From the NCBI GenBank assembly GCA_963575745.1, contig CAUYUJ010019616.1:55001-119000 (forward strand): a DNA stretch of 64,000 nucleotides, given 5' to 3'. Both the position numbers and the translations under genes were made by a program. Each line of letters starts with the position of its first letter. The first letter of the stretch is position 1. The notes beneath the pieces are model-generated. The model did not search any database and had not been told where the DNA came from. It saw nothing but the letters and a program-made list of their open reading frames with translations. Positions 12,179-21,570 of the stretch are shown here, one piece after another. The DNA comes from Prorocentrum cordatum. Taxonomy: Eukaryota > Sar > Dinophyceae > Prorocentrales > Prorocentraceae.

Positions 12179-12387
12179 GGGAACTTGTTGACAGCGTGTC
12201 GCTTAGCCTGTTCTGGCCCACCACGCTTCGGCGCGACACTTCATCCACACCGCGGTCCCCAGGCGTCAACGTCCCGGGGGTTCCCGAGCCTCCCGCTCCG
12301 CGCAGCGGAGCGGCACGCTGTCCGCTCGCAGGGCACAGCGTGGCGCCGGGGCCGCCGGGGCGACAGGCTGCGCAAAACAAGCTCCTG
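12179..12387. mobile_element. foldback element family 3, copy 1
   Basis: Begins GGGAACTTGTTGACAGCGTG and ends with a diverged inverted counterpart at 12387. The interior contains CAGGCGTCAACGTC and CGGAGCGGCACGCTGTCCGC, both also found in the copy at 16175-16382, so the two are one family. Confidence 0.65.
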
Positions 12388-12612
12388 GCCGCAGCAGTGG
12401 CCCCTCCTCCCCTGGCTGGGTCTGGTCTCCCTCCACGCCAGAGCCTGGACCCCCCCCCCGCTCCCCTGGCGGGGCCCCAGGGTGCCTCGCGCAGCGCGCC
12501 TGGGCCGCAGTCTCGCTGCTCGTCCTGCGCCCACGTGCCTGTGGAACGCGGCGGAGGAGCGGAGGGAAGAGAAAGAGGGGATTGAGGAGGACGAGGCGGG
12601 GCATTTGTCAGG

Positions 12613-12674
12613 CGGAGGAGGAGGAGGAGGAGGAGGAGGAGGAGGAGGAGGAGGAGGAGGAGGAGGAGGAGGAG
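12613..12674. repeat. (GGA)n tract
   Basis: About 20 GGA units. Further purine-rich GGGA-type low complexity follows at 12755-12910 and 13145-13260. Confidence 0.9.
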
Positions 12675-13395
12675 GTCAAGATGCAAGTCTCAGCAGCGAA
12701 AAAGAGGAGTGCAGCGAGGTCCGCGCGAGTGCCTGAGCTCACGTGCAGCGAGTGCAGGGAGGAAGCATGGGAGGGAAGGGACGGGAGGATGGAGGAAGAA
12801 TGGAGGAATAAGGAGGAGGGAAGGGCTGGGATGGCGGGAGGGGAGGCGGGAGGGATGGGAGGGAGGAAGGAGGGGATGGGGGGGGGAGGAGACGGGGAGG
12901 AGGAAGGACGGGTTCTCTGTTCGGTCAGCATGCCAGTTTATTCAAATGCACCTTTTTCGATCATCTTCCCCAGGTTGGCGAGCGCGTTCGTGGCCGACGC
13001 AACGGTTCACGAGAAACCCAACCAAGACATGCTCACATTCTCAAAAGTTCGGGGCGCGACGTCTGACGAGCTCGGCGCGATCAGCGTTGGTATCTCTGGG
13101 CGCCGAACGCCCTGAGCGAAAACGGCACGTGCTGGGCATGCGCCAGGGATGAGGGGAGGGAGGAGGGGAGAAGGGGGATGGGAGGAAGGAGGGAGGAAGG
13201 AGGGGAGGTGGGCAGAGAGGGGAGGAGGAGAGGAAGGAGGGGAGGGGGGGAGAGAGAGTGGCGGCTGCCTCCCCTCTCCGCGTGCTCCTGCCCGTCCGGC
13301 GAGGTCCGAGGACGGGACCGAGACGACCAGCCAGTGGAGCGCGCCGGCCGGAAGACGCGGGCGCCTCGGCCTCGTGTCCGAGGTGACGATACGGG

Positions 13396-13498
13396 CGAAT
13401 AGCCCACGGGGGAGCAATACACACAGGGGCGCCGATGGTGCATGTCTTCGGCGTGGCTCCCAGAGGGTTGCGTGTAATGCCCGCCCCTGGGCTATTCG
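13396..13498. mobile_element. 103-bp foldback element
   Basis: CGAATAGCCCACGGG at 13396 is the inverted partner of CCCCTGGGCTATTCG ending at 13498. Arms of about 45 bp leave a short loop. A (TCC)n run follows immediately (13509-13548). Confidence 0.6.
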
Positions 13499-13717
13499 AC
13501 CTGACCGTCGCCTCCTCCTCCTCCTCCTCCTCCTCCTCCTCCTCCTCCACCTCCCGGTTGGCAGGCATATCGTCGCAGTCCTGGGGTCCTCCCGCTCTCT
13601 CTCGCCCCTCCTAGCTCGGGCTTCCAGGGTCAGAGGAAAGAGAGGCGACACCACGACCGAGGGGGGCACCTCCAGCGAAGGGAGGGGCACGATGCCTCCC
13701 CGAGCTGAGGGTAGGGT

Positions 13718-13860
13718 TAAGTCGGGCCTGTCCCTCTAAAGGGAAAATATTCGAAAAGAGTGAACAACAAAAACATCTGGAGGCCATTTTTGAACATATG
13801 TTTGGAGCATGTTCCATTCTTCGTCGAAAATCCGCCTGTAGGGGGACACGCCCGACCTAG
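13718..13860. mobile_element. MITE family 1, copy 2
   Basis: Shares GTCGGGCCTGTCCCTCT at the left and CCGCCTGTAGGGGGACACGC at the right with the copy at 7080-7237. The 8-bp flanks (GGGTAGGG and AGGTAGAG) match at six of eight positions, so the target duplication is decayed or absent. Confidence 0.75.
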
Positions 13861-13975
13861 AGGTAGAGGGGATGTCTCCAGCGAGAAGGAGGGGGGCCAC
13901 GCCACCAGGACCCTCCCCGGCGCCTCGCGCTGGCGGTGGCGGTGCCGCCCTTCCCGTGCTCCTGCCAGGGGACTG

Positions 13976-14592
13976 TGATGGGCTTGTTTTCCACCACCAC
14001 CACCACCACAATTAGTTGGAGGGGGAAGAGGAGGAGGAGGAGGAGGAGGAGGAGGAGGAGGAGGAGGAGGAGGAGGAGGAGGAGGAGGAGGAGGAGGAGG
14101 AGGAGGAGGAGGAGGAGGAGGGAGGAGGAGGAGGAGGAGGAGGAGGAGGAGGGAGGAGGAGGAGGAGGAGGAGGAGGAGGAGGAGGAGGAGGAGGAGGAG
14201 GAGGAGGAGGAGGAGGAGGAGGAGGAGGAGGAGGAGGAGCAGGAGGAGTGGAGGAGGAGGGAGGAGGAGCAGGAGGAGGAGGAGGAGGAGGAGGAGGAGG
14301 AGGAGGAGGGGGCGGAGGAGGAGGAGGGAGGAGGAGGAGGAGGAGGAGGAGGAGGAGGAGGAGGAGGAGGAGGAGGAGGAGGAGGGAGGAGGAGGAGGAG
14401 GAGGATGAGGAGGAGGAGGAGGAGGAGGAGGAGGAGGAGAAGAGGAGGAGGAGGAGGAGGAGGAGGAGGAGGACGAAGAGGAGGAGGAGGAGGAGGAGGA
14501 GGAGGAGGAGGAGGAGGAGGAGGAGGAGGAGGAGGAGGAGGACCCCCTCCCCCTCCAACTTATGGTGGTGGTGGTGGAAAACAGGCCCATCA
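13976..14592. mobile_element. 617-bp TIR element filled with (GGA)n, 5-bp target duplication
   Basis: The left end, TGATGGGCTTGTTTTCCACC, continues through a CCA run to AGTTGGAGGGGG. The right end (14543-14592) is its inverted copy, starting in reverse complement TGATGGGCCTGTTTTCCACC. Between them lie about 510 bp of nearly pure GGA. The 5-bp sequence GACTG flanks it at 13971-13975 and 14593-14597. The same TIRs bound the gene-carrying element at 18554-26598, so this looks like its short, gene-less relative. The long open frames inside are repeat artefacts. Confidence 0.85.
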
Positions 14593-14814
14593 GACTGGGG
14601 CGCACCGACGCCCGTCGCGGCGAATCCCTCGGCGCCCTGCGCACGTCGCTCCGTCGCCCGCCGGCGGCGCGGCGTGCAGCGGGTCCCGCCGCGAGGGCAT
14701 CCGCCCGCTCACGTTCGTGGGACGTGGGCCCGCACGTTTTTTAGTGCGGAAGCGCGCCTGCGCGATGCGCTGCGCTCTGCTCGGGGCTCAGCCGCCGCGC
14801 GGTCGAGGACTCGG

Positions 14815-14965
14815 CTAAGAAACCCCCTTCCAGAAGAGCGGGGCCGGCGTTTCTCAACCAGTCTGCCGGATTGCTGGCTCTGTCCTTTGAGCCAGTTTCT
14901 TCAGCACGTTCGCCGTTCCAGCGTGAAAGGCAGACATTGACCCAGGTCAGGACTTCTGGAGACCC
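14815..14965. repeat. dispersed repeat family 4, copy 1
   Basis: Starts CTAAGAAACCCCCTTCCA and shares GCGTTTCT, TGCCGGA, CCAGTTTCT, TCCAGCG and CCCAGGT in the same order with 59065-59200. Non-coding. Confidence 0.6.
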
Positions 14966-15082
14966 CGCACTGAAACAACAAATCAGGACGTCGCATGTCT
15001 GGTCTTCTCTCTCCCAGCCGCCCCCCGCGCCTGGGGCCCGTCGCGCCTGCGCCTGCGCCCCGCGAGTAACCCTCGGAGGTTG

Positions 15083-15208
15083 ATAGACCTCCTGCCCTGA
15101 CACGTCGATTAGCGAAGTGGCCGTTTTCGGTGCGCGAGAGGGCGTCGCGGCCGCCAGTTTTGCGGGTCCAGGTCCGTCGGTTTCGGTACCAGGCCGTTTT
15201 CACTAAAG
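15083..15208. repeat. dispersed repeat family 5, copy 1
   Basis: About 125 bp, nearly identical to 18386-18511: both run from GACCTCCTGCCCTGACACGT through GCGTCGCGGCCGCCA and GGGTCCAGGTCCGTCGGTTT. Confidence 0.75.
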
Positions 15209-15534
15209 GGTGGTCTGCCAAAGGGAGGCTTGTCCGCCGCCGAAGCCCGACCCCCGCGCCCGCGTCCGCCAGCGCTGCCGATGAGCAGAAGCGCTGCCAC
15301 GCTCTTGGACGGGCGCGCCAGGGCTTCGGCGGGGGAGCCCCGCCGTGGGCGCCTCGTGGGCGCCCCCCGTGCGCTGGCTGGGCGGTCCGCGCGCTCGGCT
15401 GGCGCCAGAGGCCGTGGGCGCTGCGCGGGCGCCGTGGGGCTTGCTCGTGGAGCCGTCTGGGAGTCGGGGGCGGCCCAGCACTGGCTCCGGCCAGCAGCAA
15501 GGGGCGGCATCGTTTTATTACTGGGGGCCCCCGA

Positions 15535-15720
15535 ACGGTGTGGTGACCACACGGTGTGGTGAGTCGGTGGGGGTTCGGGGTCACCACACGGTTTTGGGAC
15601 TCGAGTCCCTCTCCGAGGATGTCTCGGGCGACAGGGGCCTCCAGGGTCCCAAAACCGTGCGGTGACGGACCGTGCGGTAAGGTCTTGGGGTATTTCGAGG
15701 TCACCGCACGGTCCGTCATC
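15535..15720. repeat. nested inverted repeats on a CCGTGYGGTGA core
   Basis: The core occurs in alternating orientation. Segments 15580-15600 and 15646-15666 pair (20 of 21 bp, GGTTTTGGGAC arm), 15662-15680 pairs with 15700-15718 (GACGGACCGTGCGGT), and 15536-15562 is itself palindromic. Several mutually exclusive hairpins can form. Confidence 0.7.
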
Positions 15721-16174
15721 GCACCCTTTCGGGACTCCACCATCCCCATCCCCTTCCCCTTCGAGACCCCCACCAAATTACCACCCCATTTGGGGATACA
15801 CCCCTCGAAACCCGAAGGGGACGGCCCATATCCCCATCGAGGGGGGGGTAAATCGACCAGCGGGGCCCAGGCCACGCCGCTGGGGACGGGGAAAGGTTGA
15901 ACGATACTCAAAGGGCGGGTAGGGTCGAGGCCCTGGGTTCGGCAAGGGTTTTGACCTGTCTCGGCCTCGGGGGGCCGTTCTCGAGCCCCGGGGCCATGAA
16001 CCATTGCTCCAGGGTGCAAAGCCGCACCAGATGGGCGGAGGGGTCCAGGGTCCAGGGGCTGATTTTGGGCGGAACTGGCGTCGCCCCCCACTTCCTGACC
16101 GATTCGATTTTCTGGGGTCCCAACCAGTTCATTCAGACTCCCCAGCCGTCTGCAAGTTTGCTCTGCATGCGGAC

Positions 16175-16382
16175 GGGAACTTTGGCTTAGCGTGTCGCAC
16201 CGCCGGTTCTGGCCCATCGCGCCCAAGCGCGACACGATATCCGCAGCCCAGTCCCAAGGCGTCAACGTCGTCCCGAGCCTTTCCCAGCCTCCCGCCCCGC
16301 GGAGCGGAGCGACACGCTATCCGCTCGCACGGCATAGCGTGTCTCTGGGGCGGCCGCCGCGACACGCTACGCCAAAGTTCCC
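16175..16382. mobile_element. foldback element family 3, copy 2
   Basis: Ends are GGGAACTTTGGCTTAGCGTG at the left and, in reverse complement, GGGAACTTTGGCGTAGCGTG at the right, with the match continuing past 25 bp. The inner part repeats AGCGTGTC in both orientations. No target duplication is evident. Confidence 0.75.
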
Positions 16383-17130
16383 AACCGTCGCTTGTACCAC
16401 ACAGGGTTCACCACATTGCTTCTGCTACCTTTCTCAGATGAAGTCGTGGGGTTGAGAAGCAGATGTGGGGGCCAGAGTAGGTGCAATAGTATTTACTGTT
16501 GGTTTTGCATGCATGCAATCGTTAGCGCTTTGGACGCACTAGTTGCGCGTGCATGCAATCGTCTATTCTCCCAATCAATGTAGTTTACGCCTTCTGCAGT
16601 GGCCTGTACCCCCAGCAATAGTTCGCGCAACAGTTTGCGCAAACGAACCTATTGCACCCCTAATCCCTCCCATGGCCGTTGCCCCCATCGCTCCGGTCTC
16701 AAACCTTGCAACCATAGATCGATCAGGTCACCCCCGAGTCCTGTCAAGGCTCAGATTCGTTTTGCTACCCTGAGGACGTGCACTTGCATCGTACTCATTG
16801 CTTGTTGTTGCATTTGCGCGCAAGTAAGCGCAATCGTGCAAGTATAGGCATGTTTCTCTGGGTTGACTCGCGGCCGCTGACGTGCGCGTCGCCATCAGTG
16901 CCATTCGCTATGCGTTCCTGTCGTAGTTGTTGTCTTCGTACTGGGATGCGTGTGGCTAGCTTCTGTCTTAGTTTTTGATTGGATGCCGGTGTCTATAGCA
17001 GACGCATATCCTCAGCGCAGCACTCCCATAGCAGACCTGTGTCTATGATATTAAAGGGGCCCGCGCACCCATGCAACATTTCGTGCTCCTCTGTTCTCCC
17101 GGCCCCTGCTCTGCCCTGCTCACACCTAGC

Positions 17131-17290
17131 TTATTTCTAGGTATTCGAAAGTTCTTTGACTTTTAGGGGGCCAAGATCCTTTCATTTCTAACTGTTCTAT
17201 CCTGGGCCTCTTCCTGGCCACTAGGGGGCCCGGAACACTTAGAAACGAGCACAAGAAAAACTGAGCTCGATCAGAAATGAACGACGTGTA
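17131..17290. repeat. dispersed repeat family 2, copy 2
   Basis: Same order of blocks as 10551-10712, including GGGGGCCAAGATCCTTTCAT and the terminal AATGAACGACGTGT. Confidence 0.7.
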
Positions 17291-17784
17291 TCCTTCCGTC
17301 TCCCCTCCCGCCGTACGCCCAATTCTGCATGTCGCTCTGCCTCGGCGCTCGCGCCGAGGGGCGAAGCGAGGGAGAGAGAGCGTGCGCCTGCTCAGGAGGC
17401 GGCTGGACGTCGGGGGAGGCTGAGGCAGCTGCTCGGGAGGCCAAGAGGCCTGTGATCCTTCCGAGCACGCCCGCCACCCTCTGCCTTCCCCTGGGCGCGC
17501 CGCCGGCCCACTCATCCTCGCATCGGATATCGGCGAAGCGTTTTCTCGCTTGGGCGATCGGCTGCTCGCGACGGTGAAGGACGGCGCGCGACTGGTGCTG
17601 TCAGCGGACCAACCGTCGACGCCGATGTCAGCGCGCGACGCTGCCGTGTTTGAGTTCCCCCAGGAAATATCGGCGAACTCTTCTCGCGCCCAGGGGGCCG
17701 CAGGTCTTCTGCGCCTTCTGAGAGGGCCCGCCCCCGCTGCGACCCCCCCCCTGGGCGCGCCGGCGGCCCTCGCTCCTCGTGATT

Positions 17785-17795
17785 TCTCTTCCTCC

Positions 17796-17827
<32 letters not shown>

Positions 17828-17975
17828 CTCCTCCTCCTCCTTCCCCTCCTCCTCCTCCTCCTCCTCCTCCTCTTCCTCTTCCTCTTCCTTCTCCTCCTCC
17901 TATTACCCCATCCTCCTCCTCCTCCTCCTCCTCCTCCTCCTCCTCCTCTGCCCCCCCATCCTCCTCCTCCTCCTC
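17785..17975. repeat. (TCC)n tract
   Basis: Pyrimidine triplet array with TTC variants; Ser/Pro translations are artefacts. Confidence 0.93.
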
Positions 17976-18101
17976 CTGCCGACCGGTCCTGCCAAGGCCG
18001 CGGCAGTGCGGCTTCTTCCTCGCAGCCCCGGAGCCCGAGGCAGCAGGACCCCGGCCCTCCCAGGCGGGAATGTCTTTCCATAAGTCCAGGGCTTAACATA
18101 A

Positions 18102-18267
18102 ACGCCCCTACCCTGGTCTACGAGGCGCTGCGCGCTGAACCTCCTGTAGGCTGACAGGGTAAGCCCTGCGCATCCCGCGTGTCGCGCGACGTCCTGGCGG
18201 CTCTCTGGCCTTTGGGGGCTCCCAGGAGGTTTGCAGACCACGCACTCGTAACCCAGGGTAGGGGCGT
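18102..18267. mobile_element. foldback element, ACGCCCCTACCCTGG arms
   Basis: ACGCCCCTACCCTGG at 18102 pairs with CCAGGGTAGGGGCGT ending at 18267, and complementarity continues weakly inward (CTACGAG / CTCGTA). Interior non-coding. Confidence 0.6.
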
Positions 18268-18385
18268 GTCTTCCACCCCTCCAATAAAAACCACCGCCTG
18301 GGGGATGGACCTTCGGGGGCCTCGGCAGGCGGTGGGCATGGATGTATCCGTGCACCCTCTGGGCCCCAAGTGTTCGGGGGTGGAC

Positions 18386-18511
18386 AGACCTCCTGCCCTG
18401 ACACGTCGCTTAGCAAACTGGCCGTTTTCGGTTCGCGAGAGGGCGTCGCGGCCGCCACTCTTGCGGGTCCAGGTCCGTCGGTTTCGGTCCCAGGCCGCTT
18501 GTATTAAAGGG
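18386..18511. repeat. dispersed repeat family 5, copy 2
   Basis: Close copy of 15083-15208. It ends just before a stray TIR fragment of the GGA-element family at 18517-18541. Confidence 0.75.
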
Positions 18512-18516
18512 CCTGT

Positions 18517-18541
18517 TGATGGGCCTGTTTTCCACCACCAT
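18517..18541. repeat. stray TIR fragment of the GGA-element family
   Basis: TGATGGGCCTGTTTTCCACC followed by ACCA, 37 bp outside the true left end at 18554. Probably a relic of another insertion or a local duplication of the terminus. Confidence 0.6.
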
Positions 18542-18639
18542 GGGGCCCCAAGTTGATGGGCCTGTTTTCCACCACCACCACAATAAGTTGGAGGAGGGAA
18601 GGAAGCGGAGGACGAGGTGGAGGATAAGGAGGAGAACAG

Positions 18640-18718
18640 GAGGAGGAGGAGGAGGAGGAGGAGGAGGAGGAGGAGGAGGAGGAGGAGGAGGACGAGGACG
18701 AGGACGAGGAGGAGGGGG
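18640..18718. repeat. (GGA)n tract directly upstream of spliced leader copy 1
   Basis: GGA units passing into GAC-GAG units and GGGGG, abutting the leader with no spacer. Confidence 0.9.
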
Positions 18719-18740
18719 TCCGTAGCCATTTTGGCTCAAG
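18719..18740 (+). other. genomic dinoflagellate spliced leader (DinoSL), copy 1
   Basis: The 22 bases, T then CCGTAGCCATTTTGGCTC then AAG, match the conserved dinoflagellate spliced leader at every position. In dinoflagellates this leader is added to mRNAs by trans-splicing, so its presence in genomic DNA upstream of a gene marks reverse-transcribed and reintegrated mRNA. The base after CAAG is C, not the GT donor of an SL RNA gene, which argues against an SL RNA locus. Confidence 0.9.
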
Positions 18741-18750
18741 CGTTCTCTTC

Positions 18751-18764
18751 CCATTTTGGCTCTA
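18751..18764 (+). other. relict second spliced leader
   Basis: CCATTTTGGCTC lies 10 bases after the intact leader, in the position where successive rounds of trans-splicing and mRNA recycling leave truncated older leaders. It suggests at least two rounds of retroposition. Confidence 0.75.
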
Positions 18765-21570
18765 ACTGGTTCCCCCCCGATGTGCGTCGCGTTGTCTGGG
18801 ACAGCGGGTTTTTGAGCTGAGGAGAGGACTCTTGGTTGCGGTGCGCACCCTCGTGGAGTGCGATGCCAGGACGACGGTCGTGGGCAGGACAGCTCAGGCA
18901 CGGATGGAGAGACAACGTTTATTGGACCTCACATTCGAAGCCAGAGCATTCCTTCGTCGAGACACCTACCTACCTCGCAAGTGCAGTCAAGGCGCTCATC
19001 CGCGGGAAGGTGGCACACGAGTCGTTAAACATTTGGAATGGCGCTCATAAGCCCAACCTTGGCGAGGCTATAAATACGGCCCGAGAGGGCGGACTGCACT
19101 CTCAAGCGGTGGCGATGGCACGCCAGGCAAAGGTTGCGGTAGACAAGGGTCGGCATCAACCCACCAAGCAGACGACGAACGTCATCAGCTACAATGCTGT
19201 GGCGAGCATGTGCGAGAGTGGGCGGCAGTGGCAGCAATGATTGGGAGCTGGCGCATCAACCAGCACCAGCTGCTACAGTGTGGGCACAGCAGCATGCGAT
19301 AATGGGCAGCAGTGGCAGCAATGGCAGCAGGCTTCGTTCGAGAAGGCGCCATCAGCTACAGTACTAAAAGCAACCAGACGTAATCAGCTAGAGCGCGAGA
19401 GGCAGTCCGCAGTGGAGGCCTCGGAGCAACCAGATGTCATCAGCTACAGTATTGGGGCCAGATCGCGCGAGAACGGACGGCAGTGGCAGCAGGCTTCGTG
19501 CGAGATGGCGACATGAGCTACAGTACTAGAAGCAGCCAGACGTAATCAGCTAGAGCGCGAGAGGAAGTCCGTAGTGGAGGCCTCGGTGCAGCCAGACGTT
19601 ATCAGCTACAGTACTGGGGCCAGATCGCGCGAGAACGGACGGCAGTGGCAGCAGGCTTCGTGCGAGAAGGCGTCATCAGCTACAGTACTCGAAGCAGCCA
19701 GACGCAATCAGTCAGAGCGCAAGAGGCAGTCCGCAGTGGAGGCCTCGGAGCAACCCGGGTCCATCAGATACAGTGCTGGGGCCAGATCGTGCCAGTATGG
19801 GCAGCAATGGCAGCAGGATTTGTGCAGTGTGGCGTCATCAGCTACAATACCAGAAGCAGCCAGACGTACTCAGCTAGAGCGCGAGAGGCAGCCCGTAGTG
19901 GAGGCCTCGGTGCAGCCAGACGTCATCAGTTGCAGTACTGGGGTCAGATTGTGCGAGAAGAGGCAGCAGTGGCAGCAGGCTTCGTGCGAGAAGGCGTCAT
20001 CAGCTACAGTCTTTGAAGTAGCCAGACTTCACCTCAGCTGCAGCGCAGGAAGAAATCAGAAATGGAGGCCTCAATGCAGTCAGGCGCCATCAGGGGACCA
20101 GGTCGTGCGAGAACGAACGGCAGTGGCTGCAGGCTTCGTGCAAAGAGGTGTCACCAGAGCGCAGTAGGCAGCCACGCTGTGAGGCCATGATGCAACCAGG
20201 CGACATCCGCTACGCTACTGGGGCCTGCTCGTGCGAGAACGAACAGCAGTGGCAGCAGGCTGCGCGCGAGAAAGCGTCATCAGCCGCCGTGCGAGTGGCG
20301 GACGGGCGTCACCAGCTACAGAGCGAAAGGCAGCCAGTAGCAGCTCGGGCACAGCCAGACGCCATCAGCCACAGCATTGGGGCTAGACCGTGCGAGAACG
20401 GACGGCAGCGGCCGCGAGCTGTGAGCGAGAAGACGTCAGCAGCCACAGAGCAGGGCGCAGACACACGTCACCAACTGCAGCGCGAGAACCAGCCAGAAGT
20501 GGAGGCCTCAACGCAGCCAGACGGCATCAGCTAGAGGGCGAAGCCTGCTCGCGTGAGAACGGGTGGCAGCGGCAGGAGGCATATGCGTTGCCGGCCATGG
20601 GGCGAGAGTGCCAGCCGTTGCGCGGGCAGCAGTTAGATGTCGAGGCCTCGGCGACAGAGTCGGAGGCAGCCAGGCGTCATCAGCTGCTGCGCCAGAAGCA
20701 TGTAGAAGTGCAGTCTTCATGGCAGCCAGACGTCATCAGTTACAGCATTGGAGCCAGCTCGTGCGAGAACAAACAGCCGTGGCAGCGTGCCGCGTATGAG
20801 GTCGTGTCATCAGCTACCGTGCGAGAGGCAGCCGTGCGTCATCAGCTACAGCGTGATAAGTAGCCATCAGTGCCCCCGACACAGCCAAACGCCACCAGCT
20901 ACAGCGCTGGGGCCAGGGCGCGTGCGAACGCACGGCAGCGGCTGCAAACTTTGCGCGAGAAGACGGCAACAGCCTCAGAGCAGGGCGCGGTCAGACGTCA
21001 TCAGCTGCAGCGCGAGAAGGAACCATAAGAGGAGGCCTCATTGAAGTCAGACGTCATCAGCTACAGCACTGGGGCCTGCCCTTGCGAGAACGGATAGCAG
21101 TAGCAGCGGGTTTCGCGCGAGGAGGCGCCGTCAGTTACAGGGCGAGAAGTGCCCAAACGTCATCAGCCATCACAGGATGCCGTTGATGAGTATGGTGCTC
21201 TCGCCGACTTCATTGACGCCTTCCGTCAAAATTGTGTCAGCCAGGCTCAATGTTTGAAATGCGAGACCACTGTATCTTTCGAGCGGCTACTTCGCCATTG
21301 CTTGGCTTGTCGCCAGATCCATTGCGAGGGCCATGACCTGGCCACCATGCTACACAGCATGCGCCAGACCTTTGTTGACCAAAACTCCACGGTCGGTTTC
21401 GTGAAGCTCGTGCATTTGGGCAGCGCCTGGGCGATCATGGTCGAGTGGCGCGACCCAGAGGCCAGAAGGGCCCCAGGTTAGCCCGGTCGGCGGCAGCGCC
21501 TGCGCGAGACCGACGAGGTGTGAGGGGAGGCCGCCTAGCTGGACATTGCTTGTGCTGGATTCGGCTCGTT
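18765..21570 (+). pseudogene. PPR-repeat protein gene copy 1, decayed
   Basis: An open stretch at 18836-19240 ends with NVISYNAVASMCESGRQWQQ, the signature of dinoflagellate pentatricopeptide-repeat (PPR) proteins (usually NVISYNA.ISACEKG.QWQQAL), RNA-binding helical repeats usually found in organelles. The reading then breaks repeatedly. Open pieces (19241-19516, 19574-20167, 20148-20534, 20390-20863) carry variants of PDVISYS.GARSCENG.QWQQA. From 19589 the DNA repeats every 162 bp (19589, 19751, 19913), that is 54 codons rather than the canonical 35. The 3' end (21149-21481, 110 codons) has a possible zinc site, CLKC..H-CLAC-x3-H, and ends at a TAG. Several in-frame stops (for example at about 19516 and 19530-19556) make it a pseudogene unless spliced in a way I cannot see. 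Confidence 0.75.

Noticed and set aside
16480-16660. Inverted GGTGCAATAG blocks
   Set aside because: Only about 10 bp pair convincingly; too weak to call an element.
18719-18760. SL RNA gene
   Set aside because: CAAG is followed by CG, not a GT donor, and no Sm-like site is evident; a gene with matching 3' region follows.
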